This document shows, piece by piece, positions 48,324 through 56,888 of a DNA stretch of 64,000 bases. Each line of letters opens with the position of its first letter. The stretch's first letter is position 1. The position numbers and the translations under genes were made by a program. The notes below the pieces were generated by a model that ran no database searches, was not told the DNA's origin, and was given only the letters and a program-made list of their open reading frames with translations. The DNA comes from Phycisphaerales bacterium (GTDB lineage Bacteria > Planctomycetota > Phycisphaerae > Phycisphaerales > SM1A02), in NCBI GenBank assembly GCA_029246705.1, contig JAQWMQ010000027.1, forward strand, positions 56,001 to 120,000, read 5' to 3'.

Positions 48324-49376
48324 GTGATCGATCTCAGAAGTGACACCGTGACCCGGCCCACGCCCGCGATGCGTGCCGCGATGGACGCAGCGGAACTCGG
48401 CGACGACGTGCTGGGTGATGACCCCACCGTGCAGGCACTCGAAGCGACGATCGCCGACACCCTGGGGATGGAATCAGCGATCTTCACCCCGAGTGGGACG
48501 ATGGCGAACCAGCTGGCGATCCGGTCGGTGTGCGAGGCCGGCGATGAGATCATCGCCCACCGGGACAGCCACATCATCCACTACGAGACCGGTGGACCCG
48601 CTGCACTCTCGGGCTGCATGATCAATCCACAGGATGGTGCGGGTGGCATCTTCGGACCGTCCGCGGTCACTGATTCGATTCGTGCCAGGGATCACCACAA
48701 CGCCTTCAGTCGAATGCTGGTGGTCGAGAACACCCACAATCGAGGGGGTGGAACGATATGGAGCATTCCCGCCTTCGAAGCAGTGGCGCACGTCGCCCAC
48801 GAACACGCGCTGCACGTCCATGTCGACGGCGCTCGCCTGTTCAATGCCACCATCGCCGGTGGCTACGAGGCGCGCGACTTCCTGGCGAAAGCCGATACGG
48901 TCTCCGTCTGTTTCTCGAAGGCACTCGGCGCCCCGGTGGGTTCAGCGCTTGCGGGCCCAGCACAGTTGATCGAACGAGCCCGCCGATTCAGGAAGATGTT
49001 CGGTGGAACGATGCGACAGTCGGGGCTGCTTGCCGGAGCGGCGTTGTACGCGATCCAGCACCACGTCGACCGATTGGCGAGCGATCACGAGAACGCGCGG
49101 ATCCTGGCAAGTGAACTCGAAGGGCTTTCCGGAGTCAGGCTCGACGTGCCTGCGGAGGCGACCCCGACCAACATGGTCTTCTTCCAGCTCGAGGACGTTG
49201 AACTCGATGCCGACACATTCTGCACCGCGCTTGGCGCACACGACGTGGCGATGATCGGCATGGGCCCCCGACGAGTGCGGGCGGTCACCCACCTGGACGT
49301 CGATCGGGATGACGTGTTGAAGGCGGCCAAGGCGACGGCAAGGGTGCTTGGAAGCGCCGCCAGAACCTCGAATTGA
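48324..49376 (+). CDS. ltaE: Low-specificity threonine aldolase
   Basis: 350 residues, PLP-dependent aldolase cleaving threonine to glycine and acetaldehyde. The protein starts IDLRSDTVTRPTPAMRAAMDAAELGDDVLGDDPT, the family opening. Motifs include FTPSGTMANQLAIR, ENTHNRGGG, HVDGARLFNA and VSVCFSKALGAPVGS with the PLP lysine. The start is GTG 48324, with AGGAAG about eight bases upstream; the frame is open earlier but not conserved in character. It is followed by the HAD gene 23 bases downstream and then M29. Confidence 0.94.
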   Translation: MIDLRSDTVTRPTPAMRAAMDAAELGDDVLGDDPTVQALEATIADTLGMESAIFTPSGTMANQLAIRSVCEAGDEIIAHRDSHIIHYETGGPAALSGCMINPQDGAGGIFGPSAVTDSIRARDHHNAFSRMLVVENTHNRGGGTIWSIPAFEAVAHVAHEHALHVHVDGARLFNATIAGGYEARDFLAKADTVSVCFSKALGAPVGSALAGPAQLIERARRFRKMFGGTMRQSGLLAGAALYAIQHHVDRLASDHENARILASELEGLSGVRLDVPAEATPTNMVFFQLEDVELDADTFCTALGAHDVAMIGMGPRRVRAVTHLDVDRDDVLKAAKATARVLGSAARTSN

Positions 49377-49399
49377 ACCAGCAGGAAACCAGGAACACC

Positions 49400-50092
49400 A
49401 TGTCACCGACCGGCGGAACACGAGCTGCGATCTTCGACATCGATGGAACGCTCGTCGACAGTTACGACGCGCACTTCGAGGCCTGGCGGGACACCCTTGC
49501 GGAAGAGGGCATCGACTACGACCTCGAGGCCTTCTCCAGGGATTTCGGCCGGCGCAATCCGGAGATCATCACGGAACTCTGGGAACTCGAGAACCGGGAA
49601 CCTCCTTCCAACGAGCTGATCGATCGGATCGCCGAACGCAAGGAATCCCATTTTCGAGAACTCCTTGCCGCCGCATTCCCGGAAATGCCGGGCGCAAGCG
49701 ACCTGATGCGCTCGTTGCACCAGGCGGGCTGGTGCGTCGCGGTGGGTTCATCCGCACCACGAGAGAATGTCGCGCTCTCCATCGAACTTCTCGGTACCGG
49801 ACCGCTGATCGATGCCACCGTCAGCGGAGAGGACGTGAAGCGCGGCAAACCGGAACCGGACGTCTTCCTCCGTGCCGCCGAGCTCCTGGGACTCGACCCG
49901 AAGCACTGCGTCGTCATCGAGGACGCCCGCCCCGGGGTCGAGGCGGCCCACCGGGCGGGTATGGCGGCGGTGGCGATCGCCTCGAAGGGACGAACCCGGT
50001 CGGAGCTGGCTGAAGCACAACTGGTCATCGACGCCCTCGGTGAAATCCATCCCGATAGACTGGCAGAGATCATCAAGGAGCATGCAGAATGA
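49400..50092 (+). CDS. HAD-superfamily hydrolase, beta-phosphoglucomutase-like
   Basis: 230 residues. HAD motifs: FDIDGTLVDS (nucleophile Asp), VGSSAPRENV (motif II), KPEPDVFL (motif III Lys) and VIEDARPGVEAA (motif IV). A C1 cap fits phosphoglycolate phosphatase or beta-phosphoglucomutase-type enzymes. ATG 49400 follows AGGA six bases upstream and is preferred to TTG 49373, which would overlap ltaE. It overlaps the M29 peptidase start by four bases (ATGA). Confidence 0.88.
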   Translation: MSPTGGTRAAIFDIDGTLVDSYDAHFEAWRDTLAEEGIDYDLEAFSRDFGRRNPEIITELWELENREPPSNELIDRIAERKESHFRELLAAAFPEMPGASDLMRSLHQAGWCVAVGSSAPRENVALSIELLGTGPLIDATVSGEDVKRGKPEPDVFLRAAELLGLDPKHCVVIEDARPGVEAAHRAGMAAVAIASKGRTRSELAEAQLVIDALGEIHPDRLAEIIKEHAE

Positions 50093-51210
50093 GCGACCCC
50101 CGATTCGAGAAGCTGGCCGAAGTCCTGATCAACCACTCCACCCGACTGCAAGCGGGAGAGAACATCCTGGTCGAGACCTGGGACATTCCCGAAGCGATGA
50201 TCATTGCGGTGGTCGAGGCCGCGCGCGGTGCCGGCGGGCACGTGCACCTTGCTCCTCACAACAGCCGGGTCCAGCGCGCCCAGTTCCAGGATGCACCCGA
50301 CGCGGAGATCGATTCGATCGCCGGGATCGCACTTGATCGAATGAAGAAGATGGATGCCTACCTCGGGATCCGCGGCTCGGACAACTCCAGCGAGATGGCG
50401 GGCGTTCCGGAGGACCGGATGAAGGCCTTCGCCAGGCACTACATAAAACCGGTGCACCTCGAGCAGCGCGTGAAGCAGACGAGATGGTGCGTGCTTCGCT
50501 GGCCGAACCCGGGCATGGCCCAGCTCGCCCAGACCGGAACGAGGGATTTCGAGGACTTCTACTTCAGGGTCTGCACCCTCGACTATGCACGCATGCAGGC
50601 GGCTGCCGACGCCCTGGCCGCACGAATGAGCCGAACCGACAAGGTCCGCCTGGTCGGCCCGGGCGAGACCGACCTGTCCTTCTCGATAAAGGACATCGGA
50701 GCGGTGTCATGCTGCGGTTCACACAACATCCCCGATGGCGAATGCTTCAGTGCACCGGTGAAGGACTCGGTCGAGGGCGTCATCCACTTCAACACCCCGA
50801 CGATCTACAACGGCGTCTCGTTCAAGAACGTCCGACTGGTGTTCGCGAAGGGGCGAATCGTCGAGGCCTCCAGCGAGCAGAACGACGAACGACTGGCCGC
50901 GATCCTGGACACCGACGAGGGTGCACGACACGTGGGGGAATTCGCGATCGGATTCAACCCGCACATCCTCGAACCGATGAAGGACATCCTCTTCGACGAG
51001 AAGATCGCAGGAAGCATCCACTTCACGCCCGGACAGGCCTACGAGGAGGCCGACAACGGCAACCGCTCGGAGATCCACTGGGACATGGTGCTCATCCAGC
51101 GTCCGGAATATGGGGGCGGGGAGCTGCACTTCGACGACGAGGTCGTCCGCAAGGACGGGATCTTCCTCACCGAGGATCTGAAGCCGCTCAACCCCGAGAA
51201 CCTGGTCTGA
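50089..51210 (+). CDS. M29 family (AmpS-like) aminopeptidase
   Basis: 373 residues, within the usual 370-410. Matches the M29 pattern: GPGETDLSFSIKD, DGECFSAPVKDSVEG, VHIHF-type FNTPTIYNGVSFKNVRLVFAKGRIV, VGEFAIGFNPHI and GSIHFTPGQAYEEADNGNRSEIHWDMVL. The HWD and the GE pairs are the expected metal-ligand regions of this dinuclear metallopeptidase. Cytoplasmic, no signal. Coupled to the HAD gene by a four-base overlap. Confidence 0.88.
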   Translation: MSDPRFEKLAEVLINHSTRLQAGENILVETWDIPEAMIIAVVEAARGAGGHVHLAPHNSRVQRAQFQDAPDAEIDSIAGIALDRMKKMDAYLGIRGSDNSSEMAGVPEDRMKAFARHYIKPVHLEQRVKQTRWCVLRWPNPGMAQLAQTGTRDFEDFYFRVCTLDYARMQAAADALAARMSRTDKVRLVGPGETDLSFSIKDIGAVSCCGSHNIPDGECFSAPVKDSVEGVIHFNTPTIYNGVSFKNVRLVFAKGRIVEASSEQNDERLAAILDTDEGARHVGEFAIGFNPHILEPMKDILFDEKIAGSIHFTPGQAYEEADNGNRSEIHWDMVLIQRPEYGGGELHFDDEVVRKDGIFLTEDLKPLNPENLV

Positions 51211-51216
51211 GTCAGG

Positions 51217-51486
51217 TCAGTTGTCGAAGACGTCGTCGGCCTGTTCCTCGACCTTGCGGTTGTAGTCGTCGATCTTGTCCTTCAACCGCTCGGCGGTGCC
51301 CTTCGCTCCAGCAACCGCTCGATAGTAGTCACCGGTTCCCGGCTTCCTGAGAGCGTCGGTATCGACCTCCCCGTCATCAGGTTCGGTCACCTCGACGGGT
51401 GCGGTTGCGGCCCGTGGCGAGGACTGCTGCTCGCAACCCCAGGAAAACACGGCCAGACAAGCAAATATCAGGAGAGACGTCCGCAT
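51217..51486 (-). CDS. Small lipoprotein, unknown
   Basis: 89 residues. Lipoprotein-type signal (LLIFACLAVFSWGC) with an imperfect lipobox (S-W-G-C), then an acidic, probably disordered stretch and a charged helix (GTAERLKDKIDDYNRKVEEQADDV). ATG 51486 is chosen because AAAGGA lies a few bases upstream; the frame extends to 51507. It is tail-to-tail with the M29 gene and divergent from the PepSY-FKBP gene. Confidence 0.7.
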   Translation of the reverse strand: MRTSLLIFACLAVFSWGCEQQSSPRAATAPVEVTEPDDGEVDTDALRKPGTGDYYRAVAGAKGTAERLKDKIDDYNRKVEEQADDVFDN

Positions 51487-51573
51487 GGGTGATTCCTTTC
51501 TCGCCAAGAGCGAGTGGTAGAGAGTATTCTACCGGCTTGTCGACCATCGTTCGTTCAAGAAAGCAGGATTCCG

Positions 51574-52437
51574 ATGACCCTTAGAACACGACTCACGACC
51601 CTCATTGTCGCGACCCTGGGCAGTTCAATGCTCCTGGCCGCAGCCCAGGAAACCGATTACACCAGCCTGCCTCCGGAACCAGGAATTCTCGAGAGCGAAC
51701 TGGGCAAGGCGACCATCTCCCTGCCGGAAGCCGTCACCAAGGCCGAAGCCGCGGCTTCAGGCATCGCCACCAGCAGCAAGGCGCTGCTCGGATCGGACCC
51801 AGTCAAGTACGAGGTCATGGTCGAAGCGCAAGGCATCACGAAGCGTGTGCTCGTCGACGGCATGAGTGGCAAGACCACCAGCCCGAACGTCACCCTCGCT
51901 GCTGCATGCAAGGCCGCCATGGCTGACACACCGGGACTGGTTCGCAGAGCAAGCCTCGACCTCCTCGCAGACCCGCCGGTGATCACCGTGCAGATCTGCG
52001 GGAAGGACAAGAAAACCAACATCAAAGTCAATGCAGTGACAGGAGCCATCGTGAACAAGGACGCAACCGGCCGGTTTCCCGGCGCTTTCTCCGACAATGA
52101 AATCGTGAAGACCGACTCGGGTCTCCAGTACATCGACATGGTGGTGGGCGAAGGCGCTGCACCCGCGAAGCCGAACTCACTGGTCAAGGTGCACTACACC
52201 GGGTATCTGGTGGACGGCAGCGTCTTCGACAGTTCGGTCGAGCGTGGCGAACCGATCAGCTTCCCCCTCGACCGGGTGATCTCGGGATGGACGGAAGGCG
52301 TCGGCTCGATGAAGACCGGCGGCAAGCGCAAGCTGATCATCCCCTACGAGCTGGCATATGGCGATGCCGGTCGTCCGCCCACAATTCCCCCGAAGGCGAC
52401 CCTCATCTTCGACGTGGAGCTGATCCAGGCTGATTGA
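51574..52437 (+). CDS. Secreted protein with two PepSY-like domains and an FKBP-type PPIase domain
   Basis: 287 residues. Signal peptide ([18 protein letters not shown]). Two PepSY-like repeats follow: [21 protein letters not shown]...[21 protein letters not shown] and [21 protein letters not shown]...[21 protein letters not shown]. The C-terminal 110 residues are a standard [76 protein letters not shown], with the binding-site aromatic, Asp and Tyr residues in place. ATG 51574 has AGGA upstream; GAGTATTCT near 51522-51530 is a possible promoter. It would act in the periplasm. Confidence 0.85.
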   Translation: MTLRTRLTTLIVATLGSSMLLAAAQETDYTSLPPEPGILESELGKATISLPEAVTKAEAAASGIATSSKALLGSDPVKYEVMVEAQGITKRVLVDGMSGKTTSPNVTLAAACKAAMADTPGLVRRASLDLLADPPVITVQICGKDKKTNIKVNAVTGAIVNKDATGRFPGAFSDNEIVKTDSGLQYIDMVVGEGAAPAKPNSLVKVHYTGYLVDGSVFDSSVERGEPISFPLDRVISGWTEGVGSMKTGGKRKLIIPYELAYGDAGRPPTIPPKATLIFDVELIQAD

Positions 52438-52475
52438 TCGGCCACGGGGATGCGCCTCGATGGCGCTTCGCCGGT

Positions 52476-52892
52476 TCAGCTCACGAAGATGAACTCAGGC
52501 TGGTTCGCCTTGCGGCGCAACCAGTTGATCCCACGATTGACGGGCTTCCAGGCCAGCAACCAGGCCTGGAATGCCCGTTTTTTCGGGAAGTCGATCATGA
52601 GCAGTCCGATCGCGATGGTGAGGATGCCCTGCCCCGGAAGAAAGAGCATCAGGACGCCACCAAGCACCAACAGCACCCCAAGCAGGTTGCGGCCAAGCAC
52701 CAGCAGGGTGCTTCGCAGCGGACGGAGACCCTGCCAAGGCACGGTTCGCGTTCGTTCGACCACGAAGTGATCGACCGGCAACCTCGCGATGATGATCGGC
52801 AAGGCGATCAGGGACCCCACGAAGGTCACGATCCCCAGGACGCCGAGGCCGGTCAACAACAACGCTGAATGTGCTTCAATCCAGGTGATCAT
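52476..52892 (-). CDS. PGPGW-like transmembrane protein
   Basis: 138 residues. Two long hydrophobic segments at the N-terminus and LLGVLLVLGGVLMLFLPGQGILTIAIGLLMIDFPKKRAF, a variant (LPGQG) of the L-P-G-P-G-W motif of a small family of putative transmembrane proteins. The conserved downstream FPKKR-type basic patch is present. Function unknown. It is convergent with the PepSY-FKBP gene, 38 bases apart. Confidence 0.78.
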   Translation of the reverse strand: MITWIEAHSALLLTGLGVLGIVTFVGSLIALPIIIARLPVDHFVVERTRTVPWQGLRPLRSTLLVLGRNLLGVLLVLGGVLMLFLPGQGILTIAIGLLMIDFPKKRAFQAWLLAWKPVNRGINWLRRKANQPEFIFVS

Positions 52893-52961
52893 CAGTAGTG
52901 TTGTTACGTACCGCGCATGCGAAAGTTCAAAAGCAGGGCCTGAGCCCCCCCAGCGGCGTTT

Positions 52962-53459
52962 TCAACCCGAACCGTCACCTTGAAGCGGCCACAGCTTGAA
53001 CTCGGGTGGCAGGTCGGGATGTTCGGTCACGTGGGTTCGAGTTCGGTCGAGACCTTCATGGAGACCCCAGAAGTTGATGCGTTCGTGGCATTCGTCCGCG
53101 GTGAACCAGCCGGACTCGGCGTGTTCCCAGGTCAGGGCGATCTCAAACGGACCGTCGAGTTCGGCCGCGAACACCGGCACGGTCTGCAGGGCATCGAACC
53201 TGCGGTTGTAGATCGTGTAGACGCACTCCGACGCATAGATCGCCGTGGGCTCGACCTCGAAGTTACGCAGGTTTCTCAGGACGCCCTCGACCGCACCTTC
53301 ATCCTCGCTGGCGAAGAAGTCGCCGGGAACCTGCCAGAAGCGACCACCACCGAACCACTTGTCGGCCTTCTCCTGGGAGGTATGAAGCATCAGGTAACGC
53401 GGGACACCCTGGTCACGGTGAAAGATCCAGAGGTCAAAGCTCTTTACATCATGCTTCAT
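52962..53459 (-). CDS. Nudix-like protein with a degenerate Nudix box
   Basis: 165 residues. The fold markers of a Nudix domain are present (YLMLHTSQEKADKWFGGGRFWQVPGDFF, then YTIYNRRFDALQTVPVFAAEL and a C-terminal ESGWFTADECHERINFWGLHEGLD), but the catalytic box GxxxxxExxxxxxxREUxEExGU is replaced by GDFFASEDEGAVEGVLRNLRNFE, which lacks the REUxEE core. It may bind rather than hydrolyse nucleotides. It follows rpiB by 17 bases in the transketolase operon and has no clear SD. Confidence 0.7.
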   Translation of the reverse strand: MKHDVKSFDLWIFHRDQGVPRYLMLHTSQEKADKWFGGGRFWQVPGDFFASEDEGAVEGVLRNLRNFEVEPTAIYASECVYTIYNRRFDALQTVPVFAAELDGPFEIALTWEHAESGWFTADECHERINFWGLHEGLDRTRTHVTEHPDLPPEFKLWPLQGDGSG

Positions 53460-53476
53460 TCGCAGGTCCCGCTTGA

Positions 53477-53947
53477 TCAGGTCGTCTTCGCCGAACTCAT
53501 GTAGCGATCCTCGATCGCCTTGACCTTCCCGGTACGCCGGACATGCCGCGGATCGCCGGAGAACTCCGCACCGAGATAGGCGCGAACCATGTCGGAGGCG
53601 ACGGCGCCACCGATGATTCGACCACCCATGACCAGCACGTTCATCTTGTCGTGTTCCACACCCTGGTGCGCGGAATAGTAGTCCTCGCAGTTGGCGGCGT
53701 GGATGCCGGGGAACTTGTTCGCGGCGATGCTGGCCCCGATACCACTTCCGCAGAGGAGGATCCCCCGGTCGGCGCGGCCTTCCATCAATTCGATGGCGAG
53801 CTTCTCCGCGAAATCCGGGTAGTCGTCCTGAGCATCGTATTCAAGGGCGCCCACGTCATTGACCTCGTGCCCGAGAGATTCGACCAGCGCCTTGAGCTCG
53901 TTCTTCAGTTCGAATCCTGCATGGTCTGAACCCATCACGATCTTCAT
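53477..53947 (-). CDS. rpiB: Ribose-5-phosphate isomerase B
   Basis: 156 residues. RpiB/LacAB family: MKIVMGSDHAGFELKNEL at the start, the catalytic-cysteine loop ILLCGSGIGASIAANKFPGIHAA, and NVLVMGGRIIGGAVA. It interconverts ribose 5-phosphate and ribulose 5-phosphate in the non-oxidative pentose phosphate pathway. Its ATG overlaps the transketolase stop (ATGA), so the two pathway enzymes are translationally coupled. Confidence 0.95.
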   Translation of the reverse strand: MKIVMGSDHAGFELKNELKALVESLGHEVNDVGALEYDAQDDYPDFAEKLAIELMEGRADRGILLCGSGIGASIAANKFPGIHAANCEDYYSAHQGVEHDKMNVLVMGGRIIGGAVASDMVRAYLGAEFSGDPRHVRRTGKVKAIEDRYMSSAKTT

Positions 53948-56058
53948 GAGCCACCCACTCTCTTGATCTGCGCCTTGGCGGCGGCAACCACGTTTTCAGT
54001 TTCGAAACCGAAGTCCTTCTGAAGTTCGGCGATCGGTGCGGAATCGCCGAAGCGGGTCATGCCGATGATCGCCCCATTGCGACCGGTGTAGCGTTCCCAA
54101 CCGAAGGTCGCGGCCTGTTCGACGGCGACCCGGGCATCGACCGACGGAGGAAACACCTCGTCCTTGTAGGCCTGGTCCTGACGCTCGAAGAGCGACCAAC
54201 ACGGCATGCTGACCACGCGGGACCTGATGCCCTCGGCGATCATCGCTTCATGCGCGGTGATGCAGAGAGAGACCTCGCTGCCGGTCGCCATGAGGATGAC
54301 TTCGGGGTCACCTTCACAATCGGCGATCACGTAGGCACCCTTGGCACAGCCGGATGCCGCACCGTACTTGGTGCGGTCGAGCGTCGGCAGGTTCTGGCGC
54401 GACAGTGCGAAGAGCACGGGTTCGTGCTTGAGCTGCATGACCATTCGCCAGCACTCGACCACCTCGTTGGCATCGCAAGGCCGGATCAGCAGCAGGCCGG
54501 GCATGGCGCGCAAGGAAGCGATCTGCTCGATCGGCTGATGGGTCGGGCCGTCCTCACCCAGACCGATGGAGTCGTGGGTGAAGATGTAGATGACCGGGAG
54601 TTCCATCAGTGCACTGAGACGAATCGAACCGCGGGCGTAGTCGGAGAAGATCAGGAAGCCTGATCCGAACGGGCGCACCTTGCAGGTCGACATGCCGTTG
54701 CAGGCAGCGGCCATTGCGTGCTCGCGAATCCCGAAGTGCATGTTCCGACCGCCGTAGGTCCCGCCCCAGGCCGGCGCCTGGAAGTCGCCGGCACCGTCGA
54801 ACTCAAGACGTGTCTTGGTGGAAGGCGCGAGGTCTGCAGCTCCACCGATCAACCAGGGAACTTTCTCCGCGATCTTGTTGAGCACCTGACCGCTGGACAC
54901 CCGGGTCGCCATGCCCTTCTCGTCGGGGGGGTAGGCTTCGAGCCCGGCGTCCCAGCCATCGGGCAGGTCGCGGTGCTGCATCTGGTACAGCTCATCCGCC
55001 AGTTCGGGGTGGGCCTTCTTGTAGTCCTCGAACAGGGAGAACCAGTCATCCCGAGCCTTCTTGCCCCGCTTGCCCAGGAGTTCCTGGAATCGTGCCTGAA
55101 CACCATCAGGCACGAAGAAGGGTTCCTCGGAGGGCCAGTTGTAGAACTTCTTGGTGAGCTTGATCTCCTCGACACCCAGGGCCTCGCCGTGGGCGGCGCT
55201 GGTGTCCTGCTTGTGGGGCGAGCCCCAACCGATGTGGCTGTCGACGATGATCAGGGTCGGGCGATCATCGGTCTCCTCGAAGACCTTGAAGGCCCGATCG
55301 AGCAGGTCGAGGTCGTTGGCGTCGCTGACCCGGGTGACGTTCCAGCCGTACCCGATGAAACGGGTGGCGACGTCATCGGTGTAGGCCAGCTCGGTGTGCC
55401 CTTCGATGGTGATGTGGTTGTTGTCGTAGATCCAGCAGAGGTTCGAGAGTTTCAGGTGGGCGGCGAGCGAAGCGGCTTCGCCACTGATCCCTTCCATGAA
55501 ACAGCCGTCTCCGCAGATCGAGTAGACATTGAAATCGAAGAGCTCGAAATCAGGCTTGTTGAAGCGCTCCGCCATCCAGCGGGAGGCCATGGCCATGCCG
55601 ACGGAGGTGGAGACACCCTGCCCGAGCGGGCCGGTGGTGGTCTCGACTCCGGAGGTCCAGTGGTATTCGGGGTGGCCGGGGCACTTGCTGCCGTGCTGGC
55701 GGAAGTTCTTGATGTCGTCCAGGGTGACGGAGGGCTTGCCGACGACCTCGTACTTGGGGTTCACGGCCTTCACACCACTCAGGTAGAGCAGCGAGTAGAG
55801 GAGCATCGAGGCGTGACCGTTGCTCAGAACGAACCGGTCACGATTGGGCCAGATCGGATCCGACGGGTCGAAGTTCAGGACGTGTTGCCAGAGCGTGTAG
55901 GCAACCGGAGCAAGCGCCATGGGGGTTCCAGGGTGACCTGAATTGGCCGCCTGGACCGCGTCCATCGAGAGGGTCCGGATGGTGTTGATCGCAAGAGAGT
56001 CGATTTCCGCCACATCACCGGGGGTTCCGGCAACCGGGACAGGTAGTCTGGGGTTCAT
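53944..56058 (-). CDS. tkt: Transketolase
   Basis: About 704 residues, thiamine diphosphate-dependent. Motifs: SGHPGTPMALAP at the start, the TPP/Mg signature GDGCFMEGISGEAASLAAHLKLSNLCWIYDNN, IGWGSPHKQ, and THDSIGLGEDGPTHQPIEQ in the Pyr domain. Start chosen at ATG 56058, with GAGGAGGAG 12 bases upstream; GTG 56067 and ATG 56091 are alternatives. It leads the operon tkt-rpiB-Nudix-like. GATATT on the minus strand at about 56093 may be its -10. Confidence 0.95.
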   Translation of the reverse strand: MNPRLPVPVAGTPGDVAEIDSLAINTIRTLSMDAVQAANSGHPGTPMALAPVAYTLWQHVLNFDPSDPIWPNRDRFVLSNGHASMLLYSLLYLSGVKAVNPKYEVVGKPSVTLDDIKNFRQHGSKCPGHPEYHWTSGVETTTGPLGQGVSTSVGMAMASRWMAERFNKPDFELFDFNVYSICGDGCFMEGISGEAASLAAHLKLSNLCWIYDNNHITIEGHTELAYTDDVATRFIGYGWNVTRVSDANDLDLLDRAFKVFEETDDRPTLIIVDSHIGWGSPHKQDTSAAHGEALGVEEIKLTKKFYNWPSEEPFFVPDGVQARFQELLGKRGKKARDDWFSLFEDYKKAHPELADELYQMQHRDLPDGWDAGLEAYPPDEKGMATRVSSGQVLNKIAEKVPWLIGGAADLAPSTKTRLEFDGAGDFQAPAWGGTYGGRNMHFGIREHAMAAACNGMSTCKVRPFGSGFLIFSDYARGSIRLSALMELPVIYIFTHDSIGLGEDGPTHQPIEQIASLRAMPGLLLIRPCDANEVVECWRMVMQLKHEPVLFALSRQNLPTLDRTKYGAASGCAKGAYVIADCEGDPEVILMATGSEVSLCITAHEAMIAEGIRSRVVSMPCWSLFERQDQAYKDEVFPPSVDARVAVEQAATFGWERYTGRNGAIIGMTRFGDSAPIAELQKDFGFETENVVAAAKAQIKRVGGS

Positions 56059-56220
56059 CGTCGTCACAAGCTCCTCCTCGTCTAGAATCATGGAATATCA
56101 GGTTGGGTGCATCCTATAGAAAATCGCACCTGCCATTTGCATGCCTCAGAGCTGATGTTGACGAAGATTCTGAGGTCGATTCAAAGCCGACACTGAACGA
56201 AAACCCAAGGACACAACACG

Positions 56221-56883
56221 ATGCCAACTGCACTCAAAAACGCCACCTTGACCATCTTCGGCTGCACAATGCTGCTTGCACTCGGAGCCTGCAGCGGGAA
56301 CGCCCAACTTTCCACGGCCCCGGGAGCGGTTCGCGGCCAGGAGGTTCAAGATGGACAGAATCAGCAGGTCGAGATGACGCGCCAGGAGGCGGAAGCCAGA
56401 ATCAATGGCGGCAACGCGAACCAGGTCGGCAGCAACGCCGAAGTGGCGGGCAAGCCCGACCCGTCGGCCGAACAAGGTGCGCTTCCGCAAGGCGTCGGGT
56501 ACTCGAACAACCCGGGCGTCCTGTACGACCCTGCCATGGGACAGCACACCTACATCCACCATGTGGTCCACCACGTGCACTACAACGGAGCACCTGGAGA
56601 TGCCGAAGCACTGAACAACACGCCTCCTCCGTCCGGTTACGTCCAGGGTCGCTACATCGTCCCCGACAACGAGGACCCCAACACTCGAAGCTGGGGTGGC
56701 GGTTCGGGCTTCAACCTCGGTGGAGCGCATCACATCTACCAGTCCGGTTCGAACGTCGTTCACCACCACTACTACGGCGGAACGGGTCCCGGGGCGAGAA
56801 CCGGCGGCAACAGCAACTTCGGCCGATTCCACCCCTATGCAGATGACGGCGGCGGTTCGATCGGCGGCGGTTTCGAGGACTAG
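56221..56883 (+). CDS. His-rich secreted lipoprotein, unknown
   Basis: 220 residues. Lipoprotein signal MLLALGAC, then a Gln/Asn/Glu-rich low-complexity region, a HTYIHHVVHHVHYNG histidine cluster near the middle and a second HHHYYGG cluster, ending in Gly-rich sequence. The histidine clusters could bind metal ions; I recognise no family. AAGGA lies about eleven bases upstream of ATG. It is divergent from transketolase and followed by the transglutaminase gene five bases downstream, which implies coexpression. Confidence 0.7.
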   Translation: MPTALKNATLTIFGCTMLLALGACSGNAQLSTAPGAVRGQEVQDGQNQQVEMTRQEAEARINGGNANQVGSNAEVAGKPDPSAEQGALPQGVGYSNNPGVLYDPAMGQHTYIHHVVHHVHYNGAPGDAEALNNTPPPSGYVQGRYIVPDNEDPNTRSWGGGSGFNLGGAHHIYQSGSNVVHHHYYGGTGPGARTGGNSNFGRFHPYADDGGGSIGGGFED

Positions 56884-56888
56884 ACCCC

